The position numbers and the translations under genes are program-made. A stretch of DNA of 64,000 nucleotides from Rotaria sordida (taxonomy: Eukaryota; Rotifera; Eurotatoria; Philodinida; Philodinidae): the NCBI GenBank assembly GCA_905250125.1, contig CAJNOL010000197.1, positions 1 to 64,000 on the forward strand, in the 5' to 3' direction. Shown here piece after piece: positions 12,207 through 24,652 of the stretch; the stretch's first letter is position 1, and each line of letters opens with the position of its first letter. The notes below the pieces were generated by a model that was not told where the DNA came from, searched no databases, and was given only the letters and a program-made list of their open reading frames with translations.

Positions 12207-15200
12207 TCATTTCGAATGATGATGATGTTGCTGTTTAGCTGCTTGTGGTATCATATCAAGTAAATATTGAGCTGGATTTTGTTGACGCATAAGTGATGCA
12301 GCCATAGCTGGTAATGCAGCTAATGCTGCTTGTTGCTGTTGTTGTTGTTGTGTTGTTTTAGCTGCAAGTGCTGCTGCTTGATTAGCAACAGCAAAGGGAA
12401 GCATATTTGATAGAAAATGTTTTTGAAAAAATTCCATTTGTTCATTTGTTTGTAATGCAGCTAATGTTGATGCTAATGTTTCTGCTGATGTTGGATTTAG
12501 TGTTGGTATTGATGTTGGATTTGTATTATGATTTTTTGATGAACTACTACTGCTACTACTTTTTCCTGTATGATGATGATGATGATGATGAGAATGAGAA
12601 TGATGATTATGATTTATACTATTATTATTATGTTGATGATGATGATGATGATGATTTGAACTTGTTTTTGTTGATAATGGTTTATTTGAATGTTTATTTG
12701 TTTGATGTACATGTTTACTATGTTGTTGTTGAGTAGATGAAGATTGTTTAACTGTATTTGTTGTTGGTGTGGATGATGATGATGTTGTTGTTGTTGTTGT
12801 TGTTGATTGTTGTTGAAATTTAGCATCAAGTTCTTTTTCTTGTTGTAATGCTTTAATAAATGCTTGTCGTAAACGATTTGAATGATCTTGTTTAAGTAAT
12901 TTCTTTTGTGATGTTTTTGTACAACGATCACATAAAATTTTATCATCAGAATTTGTATCACTATTGGATGACATTTCATGCCATGTAACAGACCAATCAG
13001 TACCACATTGTACACATACATTTGGTAAATTCATTGAAATTTCATATGAACGACGATTAACAATATCTGTATATGTATTAAGAGCTTGTTCAAGGCCAAG
13101 AAAAGCAAGAAATTCAGACCAACCATTAACACCAGGAATGAATGTTAAATCACATGTGGACGGTTTTGGTGTTGGAATTTGTAATAATGTTTGTTCAAGT
13201 TGTTTGCGTAATGCTAATTTAGCATTTAATAAATGTTGTTCAGCAGCAACACCATTACCTAAAAAATATTATTGTATTTATTAAAAGATAAAATTATGAT
13301 TTATTTAAATAATAGAATTATATGAGAAATTTAAATAAAAAAAATTTGTTTTTCTCATCTAACGAGGAAAGTCTTCCAATTGATAAATTGCTTTCGAGCT
13401 GAGATTGTGTCCTTAGTTTATTGCTTCGATCTGCCTTCATGGTTAGTCAGTGTGTATGGGAAGTTCAAGAACTCTACATCAGGTCAGTCTTCTGTTCAGA
13501 ACTACAGCTATTACTAGTTGTAGGGAAAATATCGAGCTAATGAATCTGCCACTAGGCAGCATCCTAAACCGCAAAGTAGAGGTATTCTTCCTATTGCTTC
13601 GGAGATATTGCATTTTTATAGTATTCTTTTTGTTTTTGATGAATGTTGTGTTAACAGAAAAACTGATTTTCGACTTCAAACTTTATATAGAGACATGTCC
13701 TAACAGGAACAGTTCATTGTGAAAGTTTCAAATGTCTTAATTTGCTTCTGTCCTGAAAGAAGAATATTAAATCTGTCCATTTATAGACATGTTACCATAG
13801 GTATACTCAGTTTTTTTATTTTGTGGGCAATTTACTAGTCAAACTGGTTTGAGTCTTGGGCAACCGTCCAATCGCTAGATATGCCATTGAGCACATCTTA
13901 GGATAGAAACAACGACAAGATCTCTGAATCTTTTACATATAATTATCGTCGCTGGGGTCTGTCTCTAAGTAAAGTTTTCAGTCGAAAACCAGCTTTTTTC
14001 TTACCATGGCTAGAGCCTATCGGCTTCAAAATTTTCGAACTCGGTCGAACCATACACTTTGATACCTTCAATGAAACTTTTTAATCGGAATAGAATAACC
14101 GTTCCGACGATACGAGGTACTTTTTTTATTCAGTGGCCAATGTACTCTACATATTTCTTAGACGACTGATCTGAGAAATGTATGAGATAAAGTCCATCAG
14201 GTCCAGAATCAACCCGACGGGCTTTAACCATGACATTCATTTAAAAAATATCATAAAAATGCAGTATCTCAGCAACCATAAGCTAAGGACATGAACTCTT
14301 TTCGAGGTATTCACAATTCATTTATGTCTACATAACGAACATGGTCTCGACTGCGTAAGTGATTTATCAGTTATAGAACTTCCGTAGTAAATCTAAAATG
14401 AACATAAATTTCATTTCGAAAGAAAAAGATCATAAAAACTTCATAATTGATCCAGATCAAATACATTTGTTAAAGATAAACAATTAAAAAAAAAAGGAAA
14501 CCGATACGCTTTTAAAAAACTCTAATATTTATGAAGTGTTGGCTTTTTCTTTTTAAATGAAAAGTAAATTTACTTTAAATTAAGGTTATATCCTTTTCCA
14601 GTATTCACTTTAACATAAAATGAAAGTGAAAATTTTAAAACTTTTCCCATATAATTAAAATATACAAAAAGAAAATAAATAAATAAATCTTGATAGTTTC
14701 ATAAACGAAGAAAAAAAAACAAACCATCATGATCATATTATCTTAAATTAATAGCAAATTTCTCGACTAACTATTTTATTTTGAAAAATAATCTTATTTA
14801 TAAATATACTTTTTGATGAATTGCTTGCTGTGGATGTATTTGACGTATTTTTTGTTGCTGATGTTGGCACTGTCGATGATATTCGAGTAGCCGTTGCTGG
14901 TGGTAGCAATGTGCTATTAGTATTCGTATTAGTATTATTTGATTGACGAATAGCCTGAGGTATTGATTGAGAATTTTTCGATGATTGTTGTTGTGCTATT
15001 TGACTATTATTATTATTATTCGAACGATTAACAGTATATTGATTTGGATGTGGTGTTTTTGTTGGTGTTGATCGATTTGAATTATTCTTTAAAAAAAGCA
15101 TAAAGATTTATTTACTTTTTTTTATTCTATTAAAATATTTACCTGTTGTTGTTGTTTAGTTGCTAATATTGGAGTTTTTACATCTGTAGATTGTTGATTT

Positions 15201-16145
15201 AATTTAGTTGCTGTTGTTGGTGTTGTTATTGTTGTTGTTGTTGTTCGTTGTTTTATACTAGTATTAGTAGTATTAGTATTATTTGTTTGTGATATAAGTC
15301 TTTGATTTGTTTTAAGTTTTTGCATAAGAACAAGTAATGCTTCTTGACATTGTAATTCATGTTGAAGACGACGATATTCAGTAAGCATAACCGGTGTCAT
15401 TTTCGATTCATCTAATCGTTTATATGTATGATTTTGTTCACCATTTAAGATCGTCATCTTTTTCGAATCGTGTTTAGATTTAAGTGTTGTTGATGATGAT
15501 AATAATGACATTCGATATTCATTCTGATGGTTTTTTCTAAAAGAATATCATTAGAAATAGTTGATTTGTTTTCTTTTTGAAAGATGGGGATAGTTGTTGT
15601 TCGTTCAGAATAATAAAGAAAAGAAGAAAAAAAAAAAAAAAAGAAGAACGAAACAAGATGTATATATGACGAGTAAGTAACAACGGTGGCGAGGTTCGAT
15701 TTAATGTTCGGAAGCAATGAATGGCGGAAGGTGGGACGAGAAACAAGGAGAGAAAAGAAGAAAAAAAAAAAAAGAAAAAAAAAAGAAAAAGAAGGGATGA
15801 AAATATCTATCTGCTGGTAGTGGTGGAACGCCACTACTAACGTCGGCGACGAGGACGGCCAATTGAACGTTACCACGACAATCATCATATTCGCATAGAA
15901 AAAAAGAAAAGAAATGTAGGATGACTGAACGAACGAATAAGGCAGCGGGCAAGACATGGGGGTAACGCCCTTAGCTTTCATTTCTATTTTCTTTCTTTTT
16001 CTTTTTTGTTTTCAAATTCGACTTACCCATCATAAGTAGTACCACGAAATCGTTTTGTTAATGTTGATATTGGATTATTATAAGTTGTTGTTACATTACT
16101 GTTATCTAATGATGATTTACGTTTAAGTCCAATATTTGGTATCAT
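12207..16145 (-). CDS. GATAD2: Transcriptional repressor p66 (GATAD2), NuRD complex subunit, four exons
   Basis: Exons are 16145-16027, 15536-15143, 15086-14810 and 13258-12207, giving 613 residues (human GATAD2A 633). Residues about 88-121 hold the CR1 helix (LQHELQCQEALLVLMQKLK), which in the family forms a coiled coil with MBD2/3. Exon 4 opens with LRKQLEQTLLQIPTPKPS, a family signature. It then carries a GATA-type zinc finger (Cys 345, 348, 373, 376) and the conserved QKKLLKQDHSNRLRQAFIKA segment. In NuRD, p66 bridges the MBD subunit to CHD4 in the nucleus. The linkers are expanded with Thr/Asn/Ser, His and Gln runs, including His-rich tracts after the finger. The C-terminus is Ala/Gln-rich and ends HHHHSK. 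The third intron (1.5 kb) holds a TIR element. All splice phases agree. The identification is confident. Confidence 0.92.
13360..14390. mobile_element. Non-autonomous TIR element (family D, copy 1) in GATAD2 intron 3
   Basis: The left end (from about 13362: agtcttccaattgataaatt) reads as an inverted, diverged copy of the right end near 14390. The shared order is 'aactgataaat', then 'tgtccttag', then 'gagatattgcatttttat'. The same ends occur at 39220-40190. The interior has no transposase ORF. It contains a ~150-bp segment (14020-14175) also found at 28684-28835 and 49925-50085. Exact borders and a target-site duplication could not be fixed by eye. Confidence 0.55.
14020..14175. repeat. Dispersed repeat family E, copy 1
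   Basis: The segment begins near 'cttcaaaattttcgaactcggtcgaacc' and ends near 'acatatttcttagacgactga'. Relatives in the same orientation lie at 28684-28835 and, more diverged, at 49925-50085. All are non-coding. Confidence 0.6.
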
Positions 16146-19100
16146 AATAGATTTTTTTGTTATCTAATTGATTTAAAAAAAGATCTAAAAAAACAAAAAT
16201 GTTGAAATAAGTCTATTTTTTTGTTTCATTGTTTCAATAAGACAAAAGCAAAAAAAGAGAAAGGTAAACTGAACAGATGATTTTTATATACAGAAAAAAA
16301 CCTTTTTAAAATGGCTAGCATGTGCACTTGAATACACATTCAACTCATCGAATAACTTAAGAAATAAAAGAAGAAGGAAAAAAAGAAAAGAATAACAACA
16401 ACAATAAGAACACAGTGTAAATGACGAAGAGACAGGTGAGGAACAGAACCTTCTCGTCTCCGTGCAATTCCATCCTGTGCATGTTGATGTGTTTTGTTTA
16501 CCGGCAGTGTTGGACGTAGCGGAAAAGGGTTATTCATCGCTATCATGTGTCTACTCTCTCTTTTACTCGACGAACATGACTTACCCTTGTATTCCGTTTT
16601 TTTCCATTCTCCTATTTTTTTTGTTTGTAGGAAGGGTTGATGTTTTATCGTCATCATCGTCTTTCAGCGTATTATAGAATCTTCTTTTTAGTAAAAATGT
16701 TTATGCAATAACATATGTTTCAATCATTCTATGATATCAAATTTATATTCATTAAGAATAAATAACTGAAATTAATAGCATTGTCAATATCCTATATCGT
16801 TAATAATATCTCATTTTATAGAATATCTTATATTGTGGTTTTGATGAATATAAACAGTCACAAATATGAACAAATCTGAGACATGAACAATACAATAGAA
16901 AAGAAAAGAAAAGAAAAGAAAATAGTTCAATGTTCAGATTTTGTCTAGCTCAGTTGAAGATGTATATATATAATATATATATATATGCGGGATGTGGATG
17001 ATGCGAACAACGAATTCAACCATCATCCATTCAAGCAATGAAGACAAACATGGACGCTCGCAATAAAGAAAAAAAGAAGGAAAAAGAGACGTCGACACAC
17101 ACTACGATAGAGAAAGAACTATACATTTGTGCTTTAACTAACCTTCCCCGAACAACGCACACACTATGGCGGCGAGTCAAGCATATTCTATTTTTCATCT
17201 CTCCCCTATTCTCCTTCGTAGTTTTTTTTGCAGAGAATGTCATTAAGTGTAGGCGTTCGTAGCGCTCCATTCGTAAACAAATAAATAAGTCGTCATTTCT
17301 CTCTTTACACTTTACCATACTCGCACTCTATTCCAAACAAAAATGATGGTTTAATATCGATATCACACACTTTTATTTAATTGTATTTCTGTTTTTTTTT
17401 TTCTATCAAAAAAACGAGAACAAAGAAGCATATTTAAAAAAAAAGAAAGAAGAGAGAAATAAAAAATCAACAAATATGATGTCTTTTTGCATCTTTTTTT
17501 CCTTTTTCTCTCTCTTTCTCATTTTTTTTTCAACGATAAAACGAATATGAACACATAAGGCATAAGAACGAGCAAGCGCAATTGTGCAAATAAACGACAG
17601 TAGACATACATACACAATCTCTCTCTCTCTCTCTCCCTCGTTTGCACACATACAACACATGAAAATCATATAATGAGACGAGGAAAAAAAAATTGTGAAA
17701 ATCGCAAGTCGATTCGAAGGACAAAACATGTCAATTGAGAAAGTGTAGAAAGGAAAACAATGGACGTGTAAATAGAAGAATATGGAACAATGAAAGAACG
17801 AATGAATATTCTTTGAACAATTTGATAGACATTTTAGTTTTATACAAGGGGGAAAAAAGAAAACTAACAAACTATTGATGTAAAGCAAAACAAAAAGGAT
17901 AAACTGATACAAACGATAATCATTGTCTTACTCTCACTTCAACGTACGACAAGTCTCTATCTTAACATTGTTTGATTTTTTTTTCTTTTACAAAAAAAAA
18001 ATCCTTTTTTTTGTCTTTCAACATTATATTATTTACTTTTTATTACACAAAAAAAAAAGAAATCTAAGGAACAGGTGTTGATGGTCATTCCTATTGTGTA
18101 TAAATGAAGTTATTTCTTTCTTTCTTTATTAGAAAAAAGGTTATAATGATCAGAGAAAAGGTCGAGGTCAAGGACATATTTCCATTTGTAAAATAAGATT
18201 AACCTAACGATTGTTCATTGTGTATTAATGATTTAAAAAAAAAACTTATTTCAAGTAGTAGTTGTAGTCAAATTATAATAATAAAAAAGAAAACAATAAC
18301 AACAACAACAACAACGATCTTTCTGTTGTTGACGACGAACGTCAAACAAGGCAAACACAATAAAAGAAAAACAATAAGAAAAAAGAATGCTCACATATTC
18401 TTCTAAAACATTATGTACATATATATATACTTAACCCTTCGTTTTGTATGTGTGTGTCAGTGTACATTGTACTACGATTTATTCGCAAGAGAATTGCACT
18501 CTTATAAAATAATCTGCAATTTTAATTTGATTTCTAAGGATATGTATATACAACAAGAAGAAAAAGACGAATGGACATATACACTTGCCTAAAAAAAAAA
18601 AAAAAAGAAGAGAATATATTTGTTGTGTTGAATGATTGTGGCGCTCTAAAAGGACAAATGTAGAACGGAGAAAAAGAAGGCGATGATTGATCGAGTGAAC
18701 ATTGTTTTGTCTTACAATGGCTATTTTACAGTTTAATAAGCAGAAAAATTCATTTTCTAACTTTTTATTACATATCATGCAGAAATAAGTTTTATTTTAT
18801 TTTTATTCTGATAAACTTATTTTAATTGTATTAAATAATATCTACATCCGACGGAATATGAAAAATGATTTTCTTTTCAATTATGATATGGTTGACTAAT
18901 ACGTTTTTTATGTTTTCTTTTTTAGTCAAGAAGTAAGATCGAAACACATCTACTAAAAATAAATCTTTGACAAGAAAATTTTTCAACATTGAAAATGATT
19001 TATTAATAATTTTATTGTATATTTATTATTGATTTCCGAAGTTTAAATTAAGTCAACAGATATCATGCATAGTTTGATTAGTCAAATTCGAATTATGATC

Positions 19101-20840
19101 AAATTTATTTCTATAATTGAATATTTTTAATTTTCAATCAATAATGAAATGATATTTGAAAAAACAATAAATCTTTTTGTCACATTTTAATCTTCGATGT
19201 ATTTATACACTAACAATTTGACACCACAAAAAAAAAAAAATTGAAATTTGAAGAGATTTTTATATTCGATCAAACATAGCGAATATAATTATACAGATAG
19301 TAGATTTGTCTGATCTATTTGGCATTGAGTGACATATGAAGCGTAATGACATGAGTATATCATTGCAGTCAAAACATTTTCTCTTGAAAGATTTATATCA
19401 TTGGATATAGACATAAAGAAAAACTATTACAACTAATTTTTGAGGACATATTATTTTTATATACTAGAATTAGTTATACAGTCCGAAAAGTACGATCTTA
19501 CAAAAACTTTATTGAAATCATAACTAATTTATTGAGTAAGATTTTCTGATATTTGTTATTTGTGTACGAAAAATATTCATACGTCATAAACAAATCAGTT
19601 AGATGTTGAGTTCTTTATCAACATTGTTTGTCAATAAAGTAACTTAAAAACTTATTACATCTGTCAAATAATAGAATAACAGTGGTAAATTTTATATTCA
19701 TTCTAGAATTGAACGAATGAATAAATGAAGTTTTACATCATTAAAAACAGACTTATGTCGAATGTATCAATTCATGTAAAAATTATTTAATAATTCTGCT
19801 AAAAAAGCATCACGTTGTAATATATAAGTCTATATAAAAATACTTACAGTGAATAAAACAATCATTTAATAATACTTCTTCATCCTTTGAATATAGTAAG
19901 ATAAATATTTTGTAAGTTGATTCATATAATATCGCCAAAGAAGAGAAAATTAGATGAGATTTTTTGAAACATTCATAGTAGTTCAGCAAGCATGTATATT
20001 ATTTAATTTATAAAAGTAGATCTTCTACATTGACTATTAAATCTCAACATCATTATTTTGGGATTTATAACAAATTATATTTATCAATCAATAGAAGTTT
20101 TATTTTTTCAAAATTTAATGATCGTTAGATCTTCAAATTGAGCTATAAGCATTTACATATGAATATCAATATAAATCTATCTGCATTATATCATTTTACA
20201 TTCTTTTAAATCAAATATAATCGTAAAAGTAATCGGATCATACGCTTCAAGGCTTTATAATACTATACTCATAAAGAAATATCAACTTTTCTTTTTCTGT
20301 TAGTAAAGAAAAAAATTAAACGATTTTTTTCAATATATAAAATTTGTAATATAAAGTAGAACATGAAAGATTCCTATTTTTGTCTGCTTATTATATTTTT
20401 AAAAATATACTCAATAAAAAATATAGAATGCTGACAACAATCTGTTAGTCCGGAAATGAAGCGAAAATCCTTCCGTTTTAATAAATTGACAATTGGTCTT
20501 TTCAAAAATTCTTTTACGCGTCATCAAAAGACAAGCAACATCATAATCAGAAATACAAAAAAAAAAAAAAAGGCCTGCAATTCTAGTTTATCTTTATCTT
20601 GTAATGAATAGTTCTCTAAGGGAATTTTTTTTTTCTTTTTGTTGATCAATAAAAATACAAACAAAAGAATCAATTATTTTTTTTTAATCTTTATTTATTA
20701 AATAATCAGACGATACTGACAACAACAAAATCAATAAAATTGAATATTAGATAATCATATTTTGCAATTCTTTTTTTTCTATATGTATGTGACATACATA
20801 AAAAGACAACTACTGATTTTTTTTTTTTTTGTTGTATTTA
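16146..20840. other. Gene-poor 4.7-kb region between GATAD2 and the synaptotagmin gene
   Basis: No coding region is supported. The left part is the GATAD2 promoter/5' flank. The stretch is full of simple sequence: (AAAAG)n at about 16900-16920, (AT)n near 16960-16985, (CT)n at about 17611-17635 and (AAC)n near 18297-18315. The ORFs in this part are shadows of these tracts. From 18780 to 20600 the DNA is plain AT-rich sequence. Confidence 0.5.
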
Positions 20841-22121
20841 TTAATAATTCAATATATTAAATGGTTTTAATTGATACCATTGAGCTATTTGTTTTGTTAT
20901 TTGTCGATGACATACATCATTCCAATGTTGATTAATTTCATTAGTATTATTTCCAATTGAAAATGTACCAATTGGTTCATGTTTCATATGAGAATCATAA
21001 TCAAAAAGTATTATATCAAAATGAATATTTTGTAAATCATTATCAGGTATATGGAATGTAAAGCATTCATTATACACAGGACATTGTGTTGATCGTTTAA
21101 TAGTACTTCGTTTTTTAATTATACGTTGTCCTTTATAGAACATATAAATTTTAAAATAAGGATCTAAAAAAATAGAAATTATATTAAATAAATATAAAAA
21201 CAAAATAATTTACTACTAACTTATTAATCTTGTTGTACTTATACGAGGTAAATTTGATGCTTTTAATACAATTAATGTTATTGTACTATCGATTGGTTGA
21301 TAGCATAATGATATAAGCATTTGACCAAGTTGTTGATTACATAACTAAATAAAAATAGTAAAAAAAAAAATATTATAAAAATACCAAATGTGAATATTTT
21401 TATAAGCATTATAATTCAAATATTTTTTTTTAATATCCTGTACCTGTTTATGTCGTGGTGTTATATCTTGTGTAAATGTTACTTCGGATGGTTCAAGAGC
21501 ATTTGGTGTTTTTCCATCGGGTAAAATAATAGGAAACATAACTTGTCCAAGAATTTCATCTCGTGTAAATGTATCATATGTTAATATAGTAAAAAGAAGA
21601 GATAATTCATTAGTATTATTTATTTGACGAATATTAGAAAATTCAAATAATTCATCATAAACTGGATTATTAGTTTTTTTAATAATATGAGTACGCATTG
21701 ATTGAAAAGGTTCTTTAGAAAGACAAAAAATAAATAAATAAAATCTTTTTTAAATGAAATTATTAATTAAACTTAAAACTATACCTTGAGTATTATCATT
21801 TTCTGTTGATATAAGTTCAACACGTACATATGAATCAATTAATGTTGGTTGTCGATGACGACGATAAACAAAAAGATTTTGTGCATTAATAACACGAACA
21901 AATAATGATCCACTAATTTCATTCCATCGTAAACTAAATATTAATGAAGCTGGCTCATTAATATGTTCCATTGTTGATGAATTTGATAATGATGATATTG
22001 TTGATGAAAATTCATCTTTTTCATGTTGTTGTTTTTGTTGATTAATTAATGTTGCTTCAGGCCATGAAAATGAACTTTTTATTATTCGAGTAACTTCATT
22101 TGTTTCTTGATTTGTTTGAGA

Positions 22122-22153
<32 letters not shown>

Positions 22154-22611
22154 TTAGTGGTGGTGATTGATTAATACTATCAAATGATACTGATGCAAAT
22201 TGTCGACGCCAATATCTTGATATACTATAAGATATATCTTTTGATTGTTTTTTACGTCGATTAAAATATGAATAAAATCGAGTAGCAGTTAAACCAACGA
22301 TAACTATGACAATCACGATAGATAAAGCTATTGTCATGACCAATATGAATGGAAATGGATCGCCTAGTTATAATAGAGTAAATGATATAGTCATGTAAAC
22401 GAAAATGGCTAGAGAATAAAATAAGATGAAGCGATAAAATCCTTAGAAAAAAAAAAGGAAAAATAGATCAACCCATAACTGACATAATATAGAGAAGTTT
22501 TTGGATAAAATGAATGGTTTCATATAATAACAACAAAAAAGTTGGATTTCTTTTTTTTTTTTGGAGAATTTTATACGTACTATTTTTTTGTGATGATTGT
22601 TTTGAAATCAT
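20841..22611 (-). CDS. SYT4/11-like: Synaptotagmin-4/11-like double-C2 membrane protein, five exons
   Basis: Exons are 22611-22581 (31 nt), 22363-21785, 21712-21444, 21344-21221 and 21163-20841, giving 441 residues (human SYT4 425). A single membrane segment lies at about residues 16-41, then a Ser/Asn-rich linker, C2A (about 151-290) and C2B (about 298-435). Family signatures are KTNNPVYDELFEF and YDTFTRDEILGQV in C2A, LISLCYQ at the start of C2B, and the terminal QHW...IAQWYQL region. The C2A loop-3 position that is Asp in SYT1 is Thr here (TYD); SYT4/11 members carry Ser. In C2B loop 1 the splice junction (A|AT) produces Asn in place of the usual Asp of DPY, and the upstream Asp is also absent (RIST). 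Calcium binding is therefore likely reduced. The protein is presumably on secretory vesicles. The tiny first exon is inferred from phase and a good gtacgt donor. Confidence 0.85.
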
Positions 22612-24180
22612 ATTTTTCTTACGATCATTATTTATATCAACAAGCATTCAAATAAATTTTTCTTTCACATAACTTTTTATCAATTGTTTAATCATGTGAA
22701 TGTTTTCTTCAATTCCATAAATACTTTTTTATGTGCCTGTTTTTTATTCCGAAATCATTTGACAAATGAATAATGAGTTTTGTTGTTGCTATTGGGCTTT
22801 ACATTTTTTTTCTCGAAGCTCGACAACTGAGAAAGAAAGTGAACAAGATTGAAGTTCTCTCTTTCTCTCTCTCTCTCTCTCGTTCTCTAGTGCACATTGA
22901 CTAGCATTCCTATTTGACGTTGCCGTCATTCGCGCACATAAATGTTATTCCTTTCTGTTAGAAATAGTGCTAGAAAAAACTGCGGGGGAAAAAAAGCGAA
23001 TCAACTTATACTGTTAGTAAGTCACAGAATATCGCCAACGCAAAAGCAGATGGAAGACAAGATGAAGAAAAAAGAATGAGGAAACGAAGAAAGACGTTTC
23101 TTTTTTTTTCTCGTGTTCGTTAGTTACCGTCATTAATAGAAAAACAAAAAAGAAGAAATTGTCAGACACAAACTACACAAACCTCATGTGATGTAATTTA
23201 CATTCTTTATTCCCTGGTCCATTGTAGACATCTCAAAGTGACATTGAACATATGGAATTTAAAACAATTCTCTCGATGTTTCATATATTTTCTTTTTGAT
23301 ATATAATACGCATGACAACATATATAGCCACTTACCAAGACAAAACACACACACACACACTTTTTTTTAAACTGTTGCTCCAAAAAAAGTCTATACAGAG
23401 CAGCAATAACACAAAGAAAAGAAGACAAAGAACAAAAAATGATGATCACACATACACATAAAAGAAAAATGTATGCATATCACATTCATTTGCGTGCACA
23501 GAAGACTAAGATACAATTATCGAACAAGTACACGCAAGACACAAAAAACCCAACGGATAATAGTCTACTATGACAAACAATAACAACACATATACATGAA
23601 AAACAAACTCATCACATTTGTTTTGGTCATTTATGAAAACAAAAACAAAACTAACGCGACGAGAGATTAATAGACCACTACAACAAAACTGTTGCTTGTA
23701 CTTAAAACTTCCTTTTCTTTTCTTTTTTTTGTTTTTTCGATAGAATAAAACTAAATGCAAGCAGGAAGGTACGGAGGGAAAGAACTCGAGCAAAATACCA
23801 TCAAGTTTGGCACATATAGAATTATTGTTTTTGACATTTGTCAAGAACAGTCGAAACTATTTGTCGGAAAAACAGAACGGGAATGTAACGAAACAAAAAA
23901 AAAAACAAATTGATCATTCAACAATACATCCACAAAAAAAAGAAACATACAGATAAATACATAGATAGATATATAACGTGTTGCGCATACAAACACTATC
24001 ATTCGATACACACACACACACACACACAAACGTATGAAAGAAAAACAAAAACTAAGCACACAGCAAAAACAAAGAACACGACAAAACAGTTGATTGACTA
24101 TCCTATTTACATGAACATATGAAGAAGAAAAAGAAAACTTTGATCATAATGACTGCAAAAAAAAAACAAAACATTCTCAA
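22612..24180. other. Intergenic region upstream of the synaptotagmin gene
   Basis: No gene is supported. The region holds the synaptotagmin 5' flank, with a (CT)n tract at about 22857-22881, and the DCP2 3' flank. Runs of (CA)n lie at about 23345-23360 and 24009-24026. The ORFs in this stretch are low-complexity shadows without recognisable domains. Confidence 0.5.
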
Positions 24181-24611
24181 TCACTCTCGAAGACAACGAA
24201 AAACTTCGGAACGATTAAGACGAAATTGTGTCCAACAACGTGGACCACCATAACGAAATGTATGAGAATTTTGACCATTAGAAGAATTATTATTTGTTAA
24301 ATTTGAAAATGGTTGTTGTTGTTGTTGTTGATTTTGTTGTTTATGATTTATGTCATTATGTAAACGTCGATCGGAACGTCCTAAAGAATAAATTTATTTA
24401 ATTATTTATTTTTTTAATTTTAAATAACTTACGTCGATTACGTTGAGATTTAGGTGTTGTACTATTTTCTGGTGTATCTAATTCATTTTGTACCTGTAAT
24501 TTTTTTATTATAGGTGATGGTTCATCAGGTTGACCACGTTGTAAAATTCGATATTGAATTTGATTTTTAATTGGTGTTGAAGATTTTTTTTCTTTTTTTT
24601 GTATTAATAAT

Positions 24612-24652
<41 letters not shown>

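Noticed and set aside
11641-12263. Several 80-110 codon ORFs downstream of GATAD2
   Set aside because: They translate A/T-rich and CA-repeat tracts into Phe/Lys/His runs; this is the 3' flank of GATAD2.
15454-15981. 175-codon minus-strand ORF upstream of GATAD2 exon 2
   Set aside because: It lies mainly in GATAD2 intron 1 and consists of Phe- and Ser-rich translation of poly-pyrimidine; its end only shadows exon 2 in another frame.
17031-17912. ORFs in the gap between GATAD2 and synaptotagmin
   Set aside because: They follow microsatellite and homopolymer tracts, with no domain, plausible splice structure or repeat of the pattern.
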